Below, piece by piece: positions 37,294 through 45,887 of a DNA stretch of 64,000 bases (the stretch's first letter is position 1; the number at the start of each line of letters is the position of its first letter). Under the pieces are notes generated by a model. That model did not search any database and was not told the origin of the DNA. It saw nothing but the letters and a program-made list of their open reading frames with translations. The position numbers were made by a program, and so were the translations under genes. The DNA comes from a virus: IMG/VR virus record IMGVR_UViG_3300032334_000335, positions 1-64,000 of that record; one strand, 5' to 3'.

Positions 37294-38244
37294 TTAATCG
37301 TTAAAAATCTTGTTTATATTTACATCTGTAGTACAATGACAAATGCGTTTATTACATATTACAGGATCAGTAGGCCACATAATACCTTCCGGATTGTTGA
37401 TATTTCCTATCGACCCATTAATCCCACAGTTTGATAATAGTATATCTCCATGATGGTCCACAAATAAACTCTTTAATCCCACTTCGCAAGAATATCCGTA
37501 AAAGTTTGTCATACCATCATTGATATATTTCAATGAGTTTGGTGCGTGTTCAACTTCGCCGTCATCTAGATAAAAATCAGACCATATGTCTACTGTTTTT
37601 GGCTGAACTTCAAAATGCGATAGAAACTTTTCAGTGTTGCCGTTGTTATGGTTGAACCATTCTAGTTGCTCATTGGAATATAAATGTGCTGATCGATTCT
37701 CACCAGTCCAATCTAAAATTCTTACAGGTTCTACTCTTACGTGTTCGATTTTAGATAGTTTTTCAATCATTTCAATACAATGATCCCATCTCGAAGGCAG
37801 CATCATGACTCGGACACAAACAGGAGTATGCCAGCCTGCGGCTGAAATCTTTTCAACAAACTGCGGATCAGGAAACTCTGGGTGATAAGAAAAACAAATG
37901 TAGTTTAGCATCTTAGCTATTTCATCCCAGTATCTTACTGGTTTAGCTGCATTACTAGTCAATCCAATAGTATGTCCAGCTTCATAAAATGTTTTTACAA
38001 TCTCAGGAAGAAACGGACTTACACTCGGTTCGCCACCTGCTATAGTACAATGTATAGTTGGATATTTTTTAAACAACTGCTGAAAGAATCTTCTGGCATT
38101 ATCCCAATCATAGTTATGATTTGCACCATTATGCAAACTCGCAGGACAATAAGAACAAGAGTTAGTACATATATTGTTGATAATCCATGTGAGATGTAAT
38201 GACGGAGCTGTAGGAGCTTGTACTACTTTTATTATTTTTTTCAT
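37294..38244 (-). CDS. radical SAM protein with SPASM-like end
   Basis: 316 aa. The CxxxCxxC cluster site is Cys26, Cys30, Cys33 (ICTNSCSYCP). AGGEPSVSP is the SAM-binding motif. The C-terminal part has further Cys (YSCEVGLKSLFVDHHGDILLSNCG and CNKRICHC) that could bind a second cluster, as in SPASM/twitch proteins that modify peptides or sugars. Substrate unknown. Overlaps the gene at 38241 by 4 bases, an operon arrangement. Confidence 0.82.
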   Translation of the reverse strand: MKKIIKVVQAPTAPSLHLTWIINNICTNSCSYCPASLHNGANHNYDWDNARRFFQQLFKKYPTIHCTIAGGEPSVSPFLPEIVKTFYEAGHTIGLTSNAAKPVRYWDEIAKMLNYICFSYHPEFPDPQFVEKISAAGWHTPVCVRVMMLPSRWDHCIEMIEKLSKIEHVRVEPVRILDWTGENRSAHLYSNEQLEWFNHNNGNTEKFLSHFEVQPKTVDIWSDFYLDDGEVEHAPNSLKYINDGMTNFYGYSCEVGLKSLFVDHHGDILLSNCGINGSIGNINNPEGIMWPTDPVICNKRICHCTTDVNINKIFND

Positions 38245-39287
38245 AAATTAATTATCTCTGCTTTCTTAATGCTGTTAAAAGCACTCCATACATTTATGTT
38301 CCATTCAATCTTTTCTTTTTCAGAAAGTTCAGGAAGATGAATGATCTCGCCTTCTTTTATTTTGTAACTATGCAATCTAGCTACTGGTATAAATCCTAAA
38401 GCAAGATCTTCAAGTCTCATTCTAGGATTGATTTTTTCTGAAAAGTTATTTTTTCTCCACCAGTTGTAAAGATCAATACGTGTCGAATAATCAGAATCTG
38501 GCCTAAAATTCATATATGATTCAGCTGCAAATCTTGCTTGAGGGCGGATTTGTCCTCGGATAACAACTTCAATATCATCGTCATGACATGCACTTGACCA
38601 ATGCTTTCCAAGAGTGTTGTATCCAAGATATAACCAACCCCATTTATGTTCCGATGTAAACAAAAAATAATCTTCAGGTTCTAATGGCTCGTGCAAATAA
38701 TCTTCAGGAACAATATCATTAGGATCGCCCTTAGGCAAAAAATCAAATAAGCAAGTACATATAGATTTCGTTTCTTTATTCCATGTTCTATATACAGCTT
38801 CAAAATTATGAATCTGCTCATTTAATCTTAAAAAAGCAGCGTGAGTAATTTTATCATGAATGTCTCCTGGCCAAACAGGATTGTATTCAGGATGCTCGGA
38901 TGGTTTATCAAAGTAACCTTCGGAAATAAGACGTTCTAATCTATCTCCGTATACTTCAAACTCCTCGTGAAGATCATTTAAAACGTGAGCATTGTTTCGT
39001 AAATCTTCTACAGAAACTATTTCTGTTAAATGCCTATCGTAGTGTGCATTGATATACTCAATATTCTGTTTAAACTCTTGAAAGTTTTCTTCAATCTCTA
39101 CTTCATTTAAAATTTTTCTGTAGTTAAACTTGATTAAGTTATTTCTAGAGTTATTCTCGTCAATCAACCTCGACCATCTGTCAGCTATATCCATGTCAAC
39201 AATAGCATAGAATAACTCGAGATTGTCTTGAGTTTTAGAGTTTTCTACTGTGACCTTAAGAGTTTTATTCTTTTTCCAGTCGGTCAT
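38241..39287 (-). CDS. hypothetical protein of the radical-SAM block
   Basis: 348 aa, acidic and helical in the first 180 residues, then a domain with WGWLYLGYNTLGKHW and Cys-His (SSACHDDD). Lies between two radical-SAM genes with 4-base overlaps on both sides, so it is likely a partner or substrate-handling protein. No recognised family. Confidence 0.6.
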   Translation of the reverse strand: MTDWKKNKTLKVTVENSKTQDNLELFYAIVDMDIADRWSRLIDENNSRNNLIKFNYRKILNEVEIEENFQEFKQNIEYINAHYDRHLTEIVSVEDLRNNAHVLNDLHEEFEVYGDRLERLISEGYFDKPSEHPEYNPVWPGDIHDKITHAAFLRLNEQIHNFEAVYRTWNKETKSICTCLFDFLPKGDPNDIVPEDYLHEPLEPEDYFLFTSEHKWGWLYLGYNTLGKHWSSACHDDDIEVVIRGQIRPQARFAAESYMNFRPDSDYSTRIDLYNWWRKNNFSEKINPRMRLEDLALGFIPVARLHSYKIKEGEIIHLPELSEKEKIEWNINVWSAFNSIKKAEIINL

Positions 39288-40594
39288 TCTACCCTTCCTA
39301 CTAGATCCTTAACTACTGTCATCTCTGGGATTACTTCAAAGGTATTTTCATTTCTAAGTTCATCAATCTTATTAGTGTTCCACATAAACTTCTGGGCTGC
39401 ATATAAATCAAATGGTTTTTCAAGCTCGCTGAAAATGTGAGTGAATGCATGATCAATAGTTGTATTGTACTTCTTATTATGCTCGCTGATAAACAATTTA
39501 AGTTCTGCTATTGTTTCTTTTCTATAGTCATCTGGCAATATATGAACATGATAATGAGTTGGATGTTCTAAAAGATTAATAAAGAAATTTTGATACTTGT
39601 GTCTTTCGCAGACCACACCAATATCAATAAGGTGATTGATTATCGCAGGCAGTCTACGAACGTTCCATGCACCGATGGTCATACCTGGCCTTACAGTTAT
39701 GTTATCTAACGTAGTTAGTAACTTTAAGTTTTCTTCTACTTTAGACCAAACAGTTCCAGATCGTATTAACTCGGCACGTGGTCCGATCTCGTCAATGCTT
39801 GGCCAAACTTCAATTTTTCCATTTTCCCATTGACTCCAATAATCTAATGCGCTCTTTCCATTATATGTCAACGTAGAACAGTTTGTATTGTAACTGATCT
39901 TAACATCAAACCTTTTATTTTCAACTAGAAGATCTAAAGTCTGCCAATGTTCCGGCATGAGCAATGGTTCGCCGCCTGCAAAATAAATTTTCTGCACATG
40001 CTTGACTTGATCCTTTAGAAAATCATAGTTAGTCTTGTCTTCGACGCTTTCAATACTCCATACTTTTTCTTGGTCCGACCATCCTAGCTTTTTGTGATCA
40101 GGGACCCAAGCCGAACTGTAGCGTGGTCCGCAGCTTCTGCATTTAAAGTTGCAGAGATTACTGAATCGAAAATCCCAATATTTTAACTGCATAGTCTTAC
40201 AGGTACCGTCAGGTTCGGTAATTTCTGGAATGATTTTTATAAAATCTTTAAACTCTTTGTTCTGCCAATATCTGCCGCTTTCACCTGTAACTTTTTCTCT
40301 ATCAAAACAAGTGGCGCAAATCTTTGGTTCTTCTTTATTAAGAAACTGTACTCGCAACTCTTTCATATTATCGCTATTCCAAATTTCTTCAATAGACTGT
40401 TTGTTTAAGTCTCCGGCAAAATAGTTATGATGACTTGTAAGACAGCAAGGGACTACTTTACCATTTGGTTCAAAATTTAAATGTAGGAATGGTACAACAC
40501 AAAGGGTTTCTTTAGACATTTGGTTCTTCTTTTTAATGAGCTTACGTTTATATTTACGATAATACTTTTCTAGTGTAGCATATATTGGAATCAT
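39284..40594 (-). CDS. radical SAM protein with twitch domain
   Basis: 436 aa. The N-terminal GKVVPCCLTSHHNYFAGDL and ICATCFD are an auxiliary cluster (twitch-type) region. The radical SAM motif is Cys148, Cys152, Cys155 (NLCNFKCRSCGP) and AGGEPLL binds SAM. The order, twitch first, is that of the phage twitch radical-SAM family. The ATGA overlap supports this start, though an internal Met (residue 26, MSKETLC) is possible. Function unknown; a peptide or sugar modification is likely. Confidence 0.82.
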   Translation of the reverse strand: MIPIYATLEKYYRKYKRKLIKKKNQMSKETLCVVPFLHLNFEPNGKVVPCCLTSHHNYFAGDLNKQSIEEIWNSDNMKELRVQFLNKEEPKICATCFDREKVTGESGRYWQNKEFKDFIKIIPEITEPDGTCKTMQLKYWDFRFSNLCNFKCRSCGPRYSSAWVPDHKKLGWSDQEKVWSIESVEDKTNYDFLKDQVKHVQKIYFAGGEPLLMPEHWQTLDLLVENKRFDVKISYNTNCSTLTYNGKSALDYWSQWENGKIEVWPSIDEIGPRAELIRSGTVWSKVEENLKLLTTLDNITVRPGMTIGAWNVRRLPAIINHLIDIGVVCERHKYQNFFINLLEHPTHYHVHILPDDYRKETIAELKLFISEHNKKYNTTIDHAFTHIFSELEKPFDLYAAQKFMWNTNKIDELRNENTFEVIPEMTVVKDLVGRVE

Positions 40595-42282
40595 ACATTT
40601 TCTCTCGTTAACTTAAACTGTTGTTCTAGCCAATCAAAATCATTGATCTTCGCTAGATCAGAGGGAGAATCTTTCCATTTCATCCCAAACTCTTTGCCGG
40701 CAAGTGCTCCTGCATATGCATAGAATCCATAAGGAACATTTTCTTCTAATGTACACCAGCGGTCTAATCGAGTCTGTGTCTCAGCTTCAACTTGCCCATC
40801 GATAATTTTACTTGCCAGTTTACAGCATTCTCTAAAAGCAGACTTCCAGGTGTTAAACGGATCAGTGTTAAACGATGTAATATTCGACACTCGAGGGATG
40901 GCTCTAAATCGCTTACTGATAGATGTAGTCATATCAGCTGAAGATGTATCCATAGCTAATGTTAAATCTCTAGGCAACAGTTTAACTCCTCCATAACCAT
41001 ACGTTAGATTGTTAATGGGATTTTTACTATGCCATACACAGACAATGTCTCGTTCATATCGAGAAACTCGATAATCAAAGTTGAAATCATCAGTTATTAC
41101 AGCATCACCATCGACTACCCAAAACATGTGTGTATCTACTAGTTTAGCTGCTTCTATATGTGCCTGATGTATTCCTTTAACACCGTGAACTCGTTTTGCA
41201 TTTTTAAATCTCGAAGATAGATTTTTAAAATTTTCATCTGCATTTGGTTCATTGTAACTAATGAAAACTATGTCATATGGTTTATGAACTGATACTACTA
41301 TCTCATGCTCTTTCTGCTCTAGCAAAAATCTAAAATCTATTTCTTTAGCAGTCCTTGGTGAATGTTTTGACATCAGCATGATACCATTGTATGTTTTTTC
41401 ACTTTTAAATCTGTGTTGAAATGCATGATTTATATTTCTATCAAAGTCATAAGCACCGTTATTAGGATCAAAATATAAATCAAATATTGTTTCGTCGGTG
41501 ACTTTTATTTCTGGCCATATGACCCAAAACATTTCTTGGGGTGATGTTTCTAGTAGCTGTTGATATTCTGCGTATGTATCTATAAAATATCTAGGATATC
41601 TGCTTATAGTTACAACAGTATCGTGTTCTTTTTTGTCTACAGGAAATCTGTTTTCGATTTCTCTCTTAGACAGTGGATTATTCCTCGGACTTAACATTGT
41701 TCCATTAACATATTCCTCAGATGGTCCGCATCTGTTTTTAAAAATATGTGTGGTATTTCTGTCAAAGTCATATGTGCCGTCTAACGGATCAAAAAATATT
41801 TTAAAAACTGAATCATCTAATATCTCCGTGCCTTCCCATACAGTCCACAACATTTCCGTTGTTGAAGAGTTGACAGCTTTTAAATAATCGTCATACGAAG
41901 ATATTGTGAATCTATCATATACTCTAGGTTTAGATAACTCAATGTCTATTTCTTTTTTTTCTAAGAAAAATCTATTATCAAACTCTTTATTAGATACAGA
42001 TGATTTTTTTGGAAATAGGCAAATACCCGAACGTCTAAAATTATAAAAACCATTTTTAAATACGTGTATGTATTTTCGATCCCATACTGGGACTTCGAAA
42101 GTTTTTAAATCAATAATATCATTTAATACGACATCATCCCACATGACCCAAAACATCGATGTTAGAGATCGGCGTGATATCTCATTAAATGAGATATTCT
42201 CAAATCGCTGAGCAAGCGGATATTTAGATTTTAGCTTTTGCCATTCGTCGGTTTCTTTTCCGACATAAAATATATCATACAT
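40591..42282 (-). CDS. glycosyltransferase with three degenerate N-terminal repeats
   Basis: 563 aa. Residues about 338-560 form a GT-A-like domain (YDIVFISYNEPNADENF, then VKGIHQAHIEAAKLV, then FWVVDGDAVI with the DGD metal motif at 391-393). Residues 43-332 are three repeats, each starting MFWV-W or MLWT-W and ending in (K)KE(I/H)D, that copy the segment around the DGD motif but have lost the aspartates (MWDD, VWEG, IWPE). So three inactive modules precede one likely active one. The next gene upstream has the same active domain. Overlaps it by 8 bases. Confidence 0.75.
   Translation of the reverse strand: MYDIFYVGKETDEWQKLKSKYPLAQRFENISFNEISRRSLTSMFWVMWDDVVLNDIIDLKTFEVPVWDRKYIHVFKNGFYNFRRSGICLFPKKSSVSNKEFDNRFFLEKKEIDIELSKPRVYDRFTISSYDDYLKAVNSSTTEMLWTVWEGTEILDDSVFKIFFDPLDGTYDFDRNTTHIFKNRCGPSEEYVNGTMLSPRNNPLSKREIENRFPVDKKEHDTVVTISRYPRYFIDTYAEYQQLLETSPQEMFWVIWPEIKVTDETIFDLYFDPNNGAYDFDRNINHAFQHRFKSEKTYNGIMLMSKHSPRTAKEIDFRFLLEQKEHEIVVSVHKPYDIVFISYNEPNADENFKNLSSRFKNAKRVHGVKGIHQAHIEAAKLVDTHMFWVVDGDAVITDDFNFDYRVSRYERDIVCVWHSKNPINNLTYGYGGVKLLPRDLTLAMDTSSADMTTSISKRFRAIPRVSNITSFNTDPFNTWKSAFRECCKLASKIIDGQVEAETQTRLDRWCTLEENVPYGFYAYAGALAGKEFGMKWKDSPSDLAKINDFDWLEQQFKLTRENV
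41287..42156 (-). repeat. three protein-level repeats inside the glycosyltransferase gene
   Basis: Residues about 43-115, 144-226 and 250-332 share the framework [MF]-W-x2-W, then FDP, then YDFDRN-x2-H-x-F, then a NG-L segment, then KE[IF][DE]-x-RF, then KKE. A fourth, less similar copy is the part of the catalytic domain around the DGD motif. Confidence 0.7.
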
Positions 42283-43168
42283 TTATCGGCACCGAAAAAT
42301 ATGTAAGACCGAGATTAACAGCTTCTTCATAGAGATCAAGAGTGTACTTGCTTTGTTGGGCATTAAAGTTTGGCCAATCGAATCCAAGTTTTACTTTTAG
42401 GTTTCTTCCAAGATCTTCTATTTCATATCCTAGATGATCGTGGTTAACATGTTGTTCATATATATTTCTTAATATTTCAAAATCTCTAACTTGTACATAA
42501 TCCCAATCGGTGCAGTTAGTCATCCATGTGCCTAGTCGGGCACCGTGTATTGCATAAAGACCATTTTCTTCGTGTGCTCCAACTGTTGACCACATACGCA
42601 ATCTATGAATATTGTGCCACCAAATGCGTTCTTTGATTTCCTGAGGTGGAACTTTAACTCCGTCAAGCAATGTCATTTTAACACCTTCACGGAATCCTGC
42701 TCTCCAGGCTTGGAATGGACTACCTGTAATAATACTATCGCTGTATACTCTTGGAAAATTACGATATCCATCTTCCCAACAAAAATCAACCTGTCCTCTT
42801 TCGCTATCACTGGCTTCATGTGTTTTCATGTTTAAAACAAAATCACGTTTCCAAACTTTTGGGCCGCCATTACCGTAACATAAGCCGTTAATAACATTCT
42901 TTCCGCACCATCCATAGACTTGAATCTTTGGATCGGACATATCGAGATCAAGATTAAAAAACTTTGGATCAACGATGTTATCTGCGTCAATGGTTACGAA
43001 CCATTCAGTTTCTGAAGCTTCGGCGGCAGCTTTGTGTGCAGCATCTGACCCTTTAACTCCATGTATACGTTTTGCCCAAGGCACTTTATTACACAGATCT
43101 GCATAGTGTAAATCAGCATTAGGTTCATCATAGCTGAGAAAAATAATATCAAACTCTATTACTTTCAT
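42275..43168 (-). CDS. GT-A glycosyltransferase-like protein
   Basis: 297 aa. IIFLSYDEPNADLHY, then RIHGVKGSDAAHKAAAEA, then WFVTIDADNIV with a DxD motif (D-A-D). Same family as the last domain of the gene at 40591. Metal-dependent transfer of an unknown sugar is expected. Overlaps both neighbours by a few bases. Confidence 0.7.
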   Translation of the reverse strand: MKVIEFDIIFLSYDEPNADLHYADLCNKVPWAKRIHGVKGSDAAHKAAAEASETEWFVTIDADNIVDPKFFNLDLDMSDPKIQVYGWCGKNVINGLCYGNGGPKVWKRDFVLNMKTHEASDSERGQVDFCWEDGYRNFPRVYSDSIITGSPFQAWRAGFREGVKMTLLDGVKVPPQEIKERIWWHNIHRLRMWSTVGAHEENGLYAIHGARLGTWMTNCTDWDYVQVRDFEILRNIYEQHVNHDHLGYEIEDLGRNLKVKLGFDWPNFNAQQSKYTLDLYEEAVNLGLTYFSVPINV

Positions 43169-43788
43169 TTGATTTCCATTACATAGTTTTTAAATAATCT
43201 TCTTGTATAAACACTAAACTTCGCAGGAACATCAACATCTTCATAAATCATCGGAGATTCGCTTAGATCGGAAATTTTAAAAGACAGCATTTTATAAAGA
43301 ACATTAGGATCATTATAGTCTGTTATAAGAAAACTCATTTCTAAAGAACCTTCCCATATTACTTTACGTTTCTTTGCAGGTTGATATTTCTTAGGAAGTT
43401 TTTTTGAACCTCCAAGTTCCTCTGTTAACTCGAAAGTTAAAGTTTTTTTCTTTTTATTATATGTTACAAATAAATCTGGTTTTTCGATATCCGACCATTT
43501 CTTGTCAACTATTCTGTGTAATACATCATCTATCTTATAGACATTCTTAAGCTCGGCAACTTCAAAAGTACCAGTGGTAAGATCTACAAAACAATTTTGT
43601 ATTCTTACTTTGCCTTCGATGACTCTTTCAGCGATCTCATTGTCTATAACAATCTTGTTAGTCTCGTGTTCAAAAGCCGATTCGGGTCCGATACTTACAA
43701 TTTCTCCAGTATCGGAATTAAACAACGCTACGTAAATCAACGGAACATAAGGAATTTCTAAAGGTTCAAGTTCGATTACTTCTTCCAT
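43165..43788 (-). CDS. hypothetical beta-rich protein
   Basis: 207 aa. Beta-strand rich (VPLIYVALFNSDTGEIVSIGP and KTLTFELTEELGG) with Lys/Glu patches. It could be a minor virion or fibre-associated protein, but no family is recognised. It lies between glycosyltransferase genes and overlaps both neighbours. Confidence 0.6.
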   Translation of the reverse strand: MEEVIELEPLEIPYVPLIYVALFNSDTGEIVSIGPESAFEHETNKIVIDNEIAERVIEGKVRIQNCFVDLTTGTFEVAELKNVYKIDDVLHRIVDKKWSDIEKPDLFVTYNKKKKTLTFELTEELGGSKKLPKKYQPAKKRKVIWEGSLEMSFLITDYNDPNVLYKMLSFKISDLSESPMIYEDVDVPAKFSVYTRRLFKNYVMEIK

Positions 43789-44621
43789 AAAATCTCCTCT
43801 AATACGTTAATAAACTCATCTGTCATTTTATCTTTTTCTACATAATGAACAATATTGTGTTGTTGGTAGTTTCCTATTTTTAGCTTGCCAGATTTGTTAA
43901 GATAAAATCCAACATGATCTGATACTGTTTCTGCTTCCCATGGCCAGTTCTGTATCAACGGTTTTAGATGAGTGACTCTCGGAAACTCTAACTTATAAGA
44001 AATATCGTCGGCAATATCTAATAGTTTAGCCGAAAGTGCGAATGCTTCATCTGTTCCTAACACTCTAGGTTTATAAGCAGAAAGATGCAGATTAGAAAAC
44101 TCCACAGGATTGCTTATTATAGCACGACCTAAGGTAAAAAATTCATTGGCTATCTCCGAATCTTTCTTGAAAAATGTCCAGAAAGAATAGAGATTAGGTA
44201 GATCATTTTTAATAAACGCTTTTCTGTAGTGCTCATCTTTTACAATCTCATCTCGATATGTATAAGATCTATTGGCTATGTATAACTCTGAGTTTGCAAT
44301 AAAGTAATCAATCCAATGACTGTAATCTCTGGTGAACAACATGTCAGCATCTAAGCATACTGTCTGATCAAAAGGAGTTAGTTTATCCATCCAACTGCGA
44401 CCATCCCAGTGCGGAGGCAACTCCTTCTCGATTATATGATCAAACACCCATAAAGATTTGAATCTCTCTAGCTGGCTTTTATCATCAATAACTATCGCAA
44501 CTCTATCATATCCTTCTTTTTGAGTATTTTTAATACTGATAGCAAGGGCATATGCCATTGCAGGATAATCGATCGTTGATACATTGTTTGTAGATACTAC
44601 TATAAGATAACCAAAATTCAT
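43776..44621 (-). CDS. glycosyltransferase-like protein (GT8-like)
   Basis: 281 aa. YDRVAIVIDDKSQ, then FDQTVCLDADMLFTRDYSHW with the DxD metal motif (D-A-D), then LGTDEAFALSAKLL. This is the pattern of GT8-like and related GT-A enzymes. Sugar and acceptor unknown. Paired with the similar gene at 44618, overlap 4 bases. Confidence 0.72.
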   Translation of the reverse strand: MNFGYLIVVSTNNVSTIDYPAMAYALAISIKNTQKEGYDRVAIVIDDKSQLERFKSLWVFDHIIEKELPPHWDGRSWMDKLTPFDQTVCLDADMLFTRDYSHWIDYFIANSELYIANRSYTYRDEIVKDEHYRKAFIKNDLPNLYSFWTFFKKDSEIANEFFTLGRAIISNPVEFSNLHLSAYKPRVLGTDEAFALSAKLLDIADDISYKLEFPRVTHLKPLIQNWPWEAETVSDHVGFYLNKSGKLKIGNYQQHNIVHYVEKDKMTDEFINVLEEILWKK

Positions 44622-45481
44622 ATTAGCCCCATTAATGCATCGGCATTTCTTGTAATACTTGATTTGTTCATAACATGAATATCCATACCTTTAGTCGAGG
44701 CAAGACAGTAGTTGTCATTTAGTGTCGGTGATACTAAAAACTTTAAAAGACCAGATTCATTTACTTCAAGTAGTATGTCTCTGTCAAGTGCAGTTAACAC
44801 AGGCGGCAAAGACACAGTGGCATTTGTTTCAAATCCGTCTAATATATGTTTTGCTACACTAAATGAAATGTCATTTCGATATTGTCTAGTGGTAAATCTA
44901 AATAAATCGCCATAATAATCGTACCTATTCCTAACAAAATCTACCATGTCAAAAATAGATTTTGAATAATCATTCTTGGTAAACATTATAGTTGTGGCCC
45001 AAAATAAGTGTACTCCGGTATCAGAAATATACCTATCATGGACTCCTAGTCTATCAATATCTACTATATCATTGATAGCTTTTGATATTAAAAAATCTTC
45101 TTCTACATCCCAGTATTGTGCTAGTCTGTCTGAAAATATTAAAAAGTCACTGTCTATTAATAATGTTCTATCATACGGAGTAATATCCCAAGCAGAGCAT
45201 CTATTGGCATTTACAAAAGGCACAACTTTATTTTCAACACCGTCATAGAGTTTACGAGTATTATCAGTTTGAGGGCGATCAACTAGAATGATATTTTCAA
45301 AAACAGATTTTGCTTTGTCGTAAATGCCAGAAGCTTTCATCCATTCTGCTGTGGACTCGTCAGTTACTAGTGAAGCAGGAACCTTGAGATGCTTTGACGC
45401 AAGGCCTCCGGCTATTATAGCATGTAGAGCATAATCAACTTCTGGATTGTTATGCGCAAATATTAAAATGCCTTTTTTCAT
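44618..45481 (-). CDS. glycosyltransferase-like protein
   Basis: 287 aa. LIFAHNNPEVDYALHAIIAG, then YDRTLLIDSDFLIFSD with DxD (D-S-D) and ISDTGVHLFWATTIMFT. GT-A-like, related to its neighbour. Overlaps the short gene at 45478 by 4 bases. Substrate unknown; the location beside fibre genes suggests decoration of the fibre or the host surface. Confidence 0.68.
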   Translation of the reverse strand: MKKGILIFAHNNPEVDYALHAIIAGGLASKHLKVPASLVTDESTAEWMKASGIYDKAKSVFENIILVDRPQTDNTRKLYDGVENKVVPFVNANRCSAWDITPYDRTLLIDSDFLIFSDRLAQYWDVEEDFLISKAINDIVDIDRLGVHDRYISDTGVHLFWATTIMFTKNDYSKSIFDMVDFVRNRYDYYGDLFRFTTRQYRNDISFSVAKHILDGFETNATVSLPPVLTALDRDILLEVNESGLLKFLVSPTLNDNYCLASTKGMDIHVMNKSSITRNADALMGLI

Positions 45482-45828
45482 AGATCGAGAAGTTTCTCAA
45501 CAGTTCTACTTTTTTTAATTTTTTCATATTCGTCAAAATACTCTATTGTAGATACAAAATATCTATCTAAAATCTCATCTCTAAAGGATTCAAGATCTGG
45601 GATAACTATCGGATTATCATTTATATCTAGTAAAGGAACATCTTTCGAACGACCAAGGTCAACTAGCATTTGAACAAATGAGATTAAAGATCTATCGATC
45701 TTAAAAATGCCGCCATTAACTCCGTAGGTTAACTTAGCATCAATTTTTTCTTTTAGGGTTTTTCTTTGAATAGAAAAGGTCTGACGATAGTTAGAAAAGT
45801 CGAGAGCTTTTTTGAGTTGATCTTCCAT
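45478..45828 (-). CDS. conserved T4-like small protein beside tail fibres, under hairpin control
   Basis: 116 aa. Resembles a short conserved protein next to fibre genes in marine T4-like phages (ALDFSNYRQTFSIQRKTLKEKIDAKLTYGVNGGIFKI). Charged and helical. Its AGGAG ribosome-binding site is in the 3' arm of a strong hairpin, and an AATAAATA octamer in the loop would give late transcripts that lack the 5' arm. Function unknown; possibly a fibre assembly factor. Confidence 0.7.
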   Translation of the reverse strand: MEDQLKKALDFSNYRQTFSIQRKTLKEKIDAKLTYGVNGGIFKIDRSLISFVQMLVDLGRSKDVPLLDINDNPIVIPDLESFRDEILDRYFVSTIEYFDEYEKIKKSRTVEKLLDL

Positions 45829-45833
45829 TGTTT

Positions 45834-45876
45834 CTCCTAGTTAACATAGCAGTTTATTTATTTGCTATACTAGGAG
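45834..45876 (-). promoter_or_regulatory. RBS-sequestering hairpin with late promoter in the loop
   Basis: On the minus strand CTCCTAGT (45876-45869) pairs with ACTAGGAG (45841-45834), and ATAGCA (45868-45863) with TGCTAT (45851-45846), with a 4-base bulge and an 11-base loop. The 3' arm contains AGGAG, 5 bases before the ATG at 45828, so the ribosome-binding site is buried. No T-run follows, so it is not a terminator. Confidence 0.7.
45855..45862 (-). promoter_or_regulatory. candidate late promoter AATAAATA in hairpin loop
   Basis: The minus strand reads AATAAATA in the loop. The expected start near 45849 leaves out the whole 5' arm, so late transcripts keep the ribosome-binding site free. 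Confidence 0.6.
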
Positions 45877-45887
45877 GAGAAGATATT

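Noticed and set aside
45834-45876. Hairpin between two minus-strand genes as a terminator
   Set aside because: No T-run follows on either strand; the 3' arm holds the ribosome-binding site and the loop an AATAAATA octamer, so a translational switch fits better.
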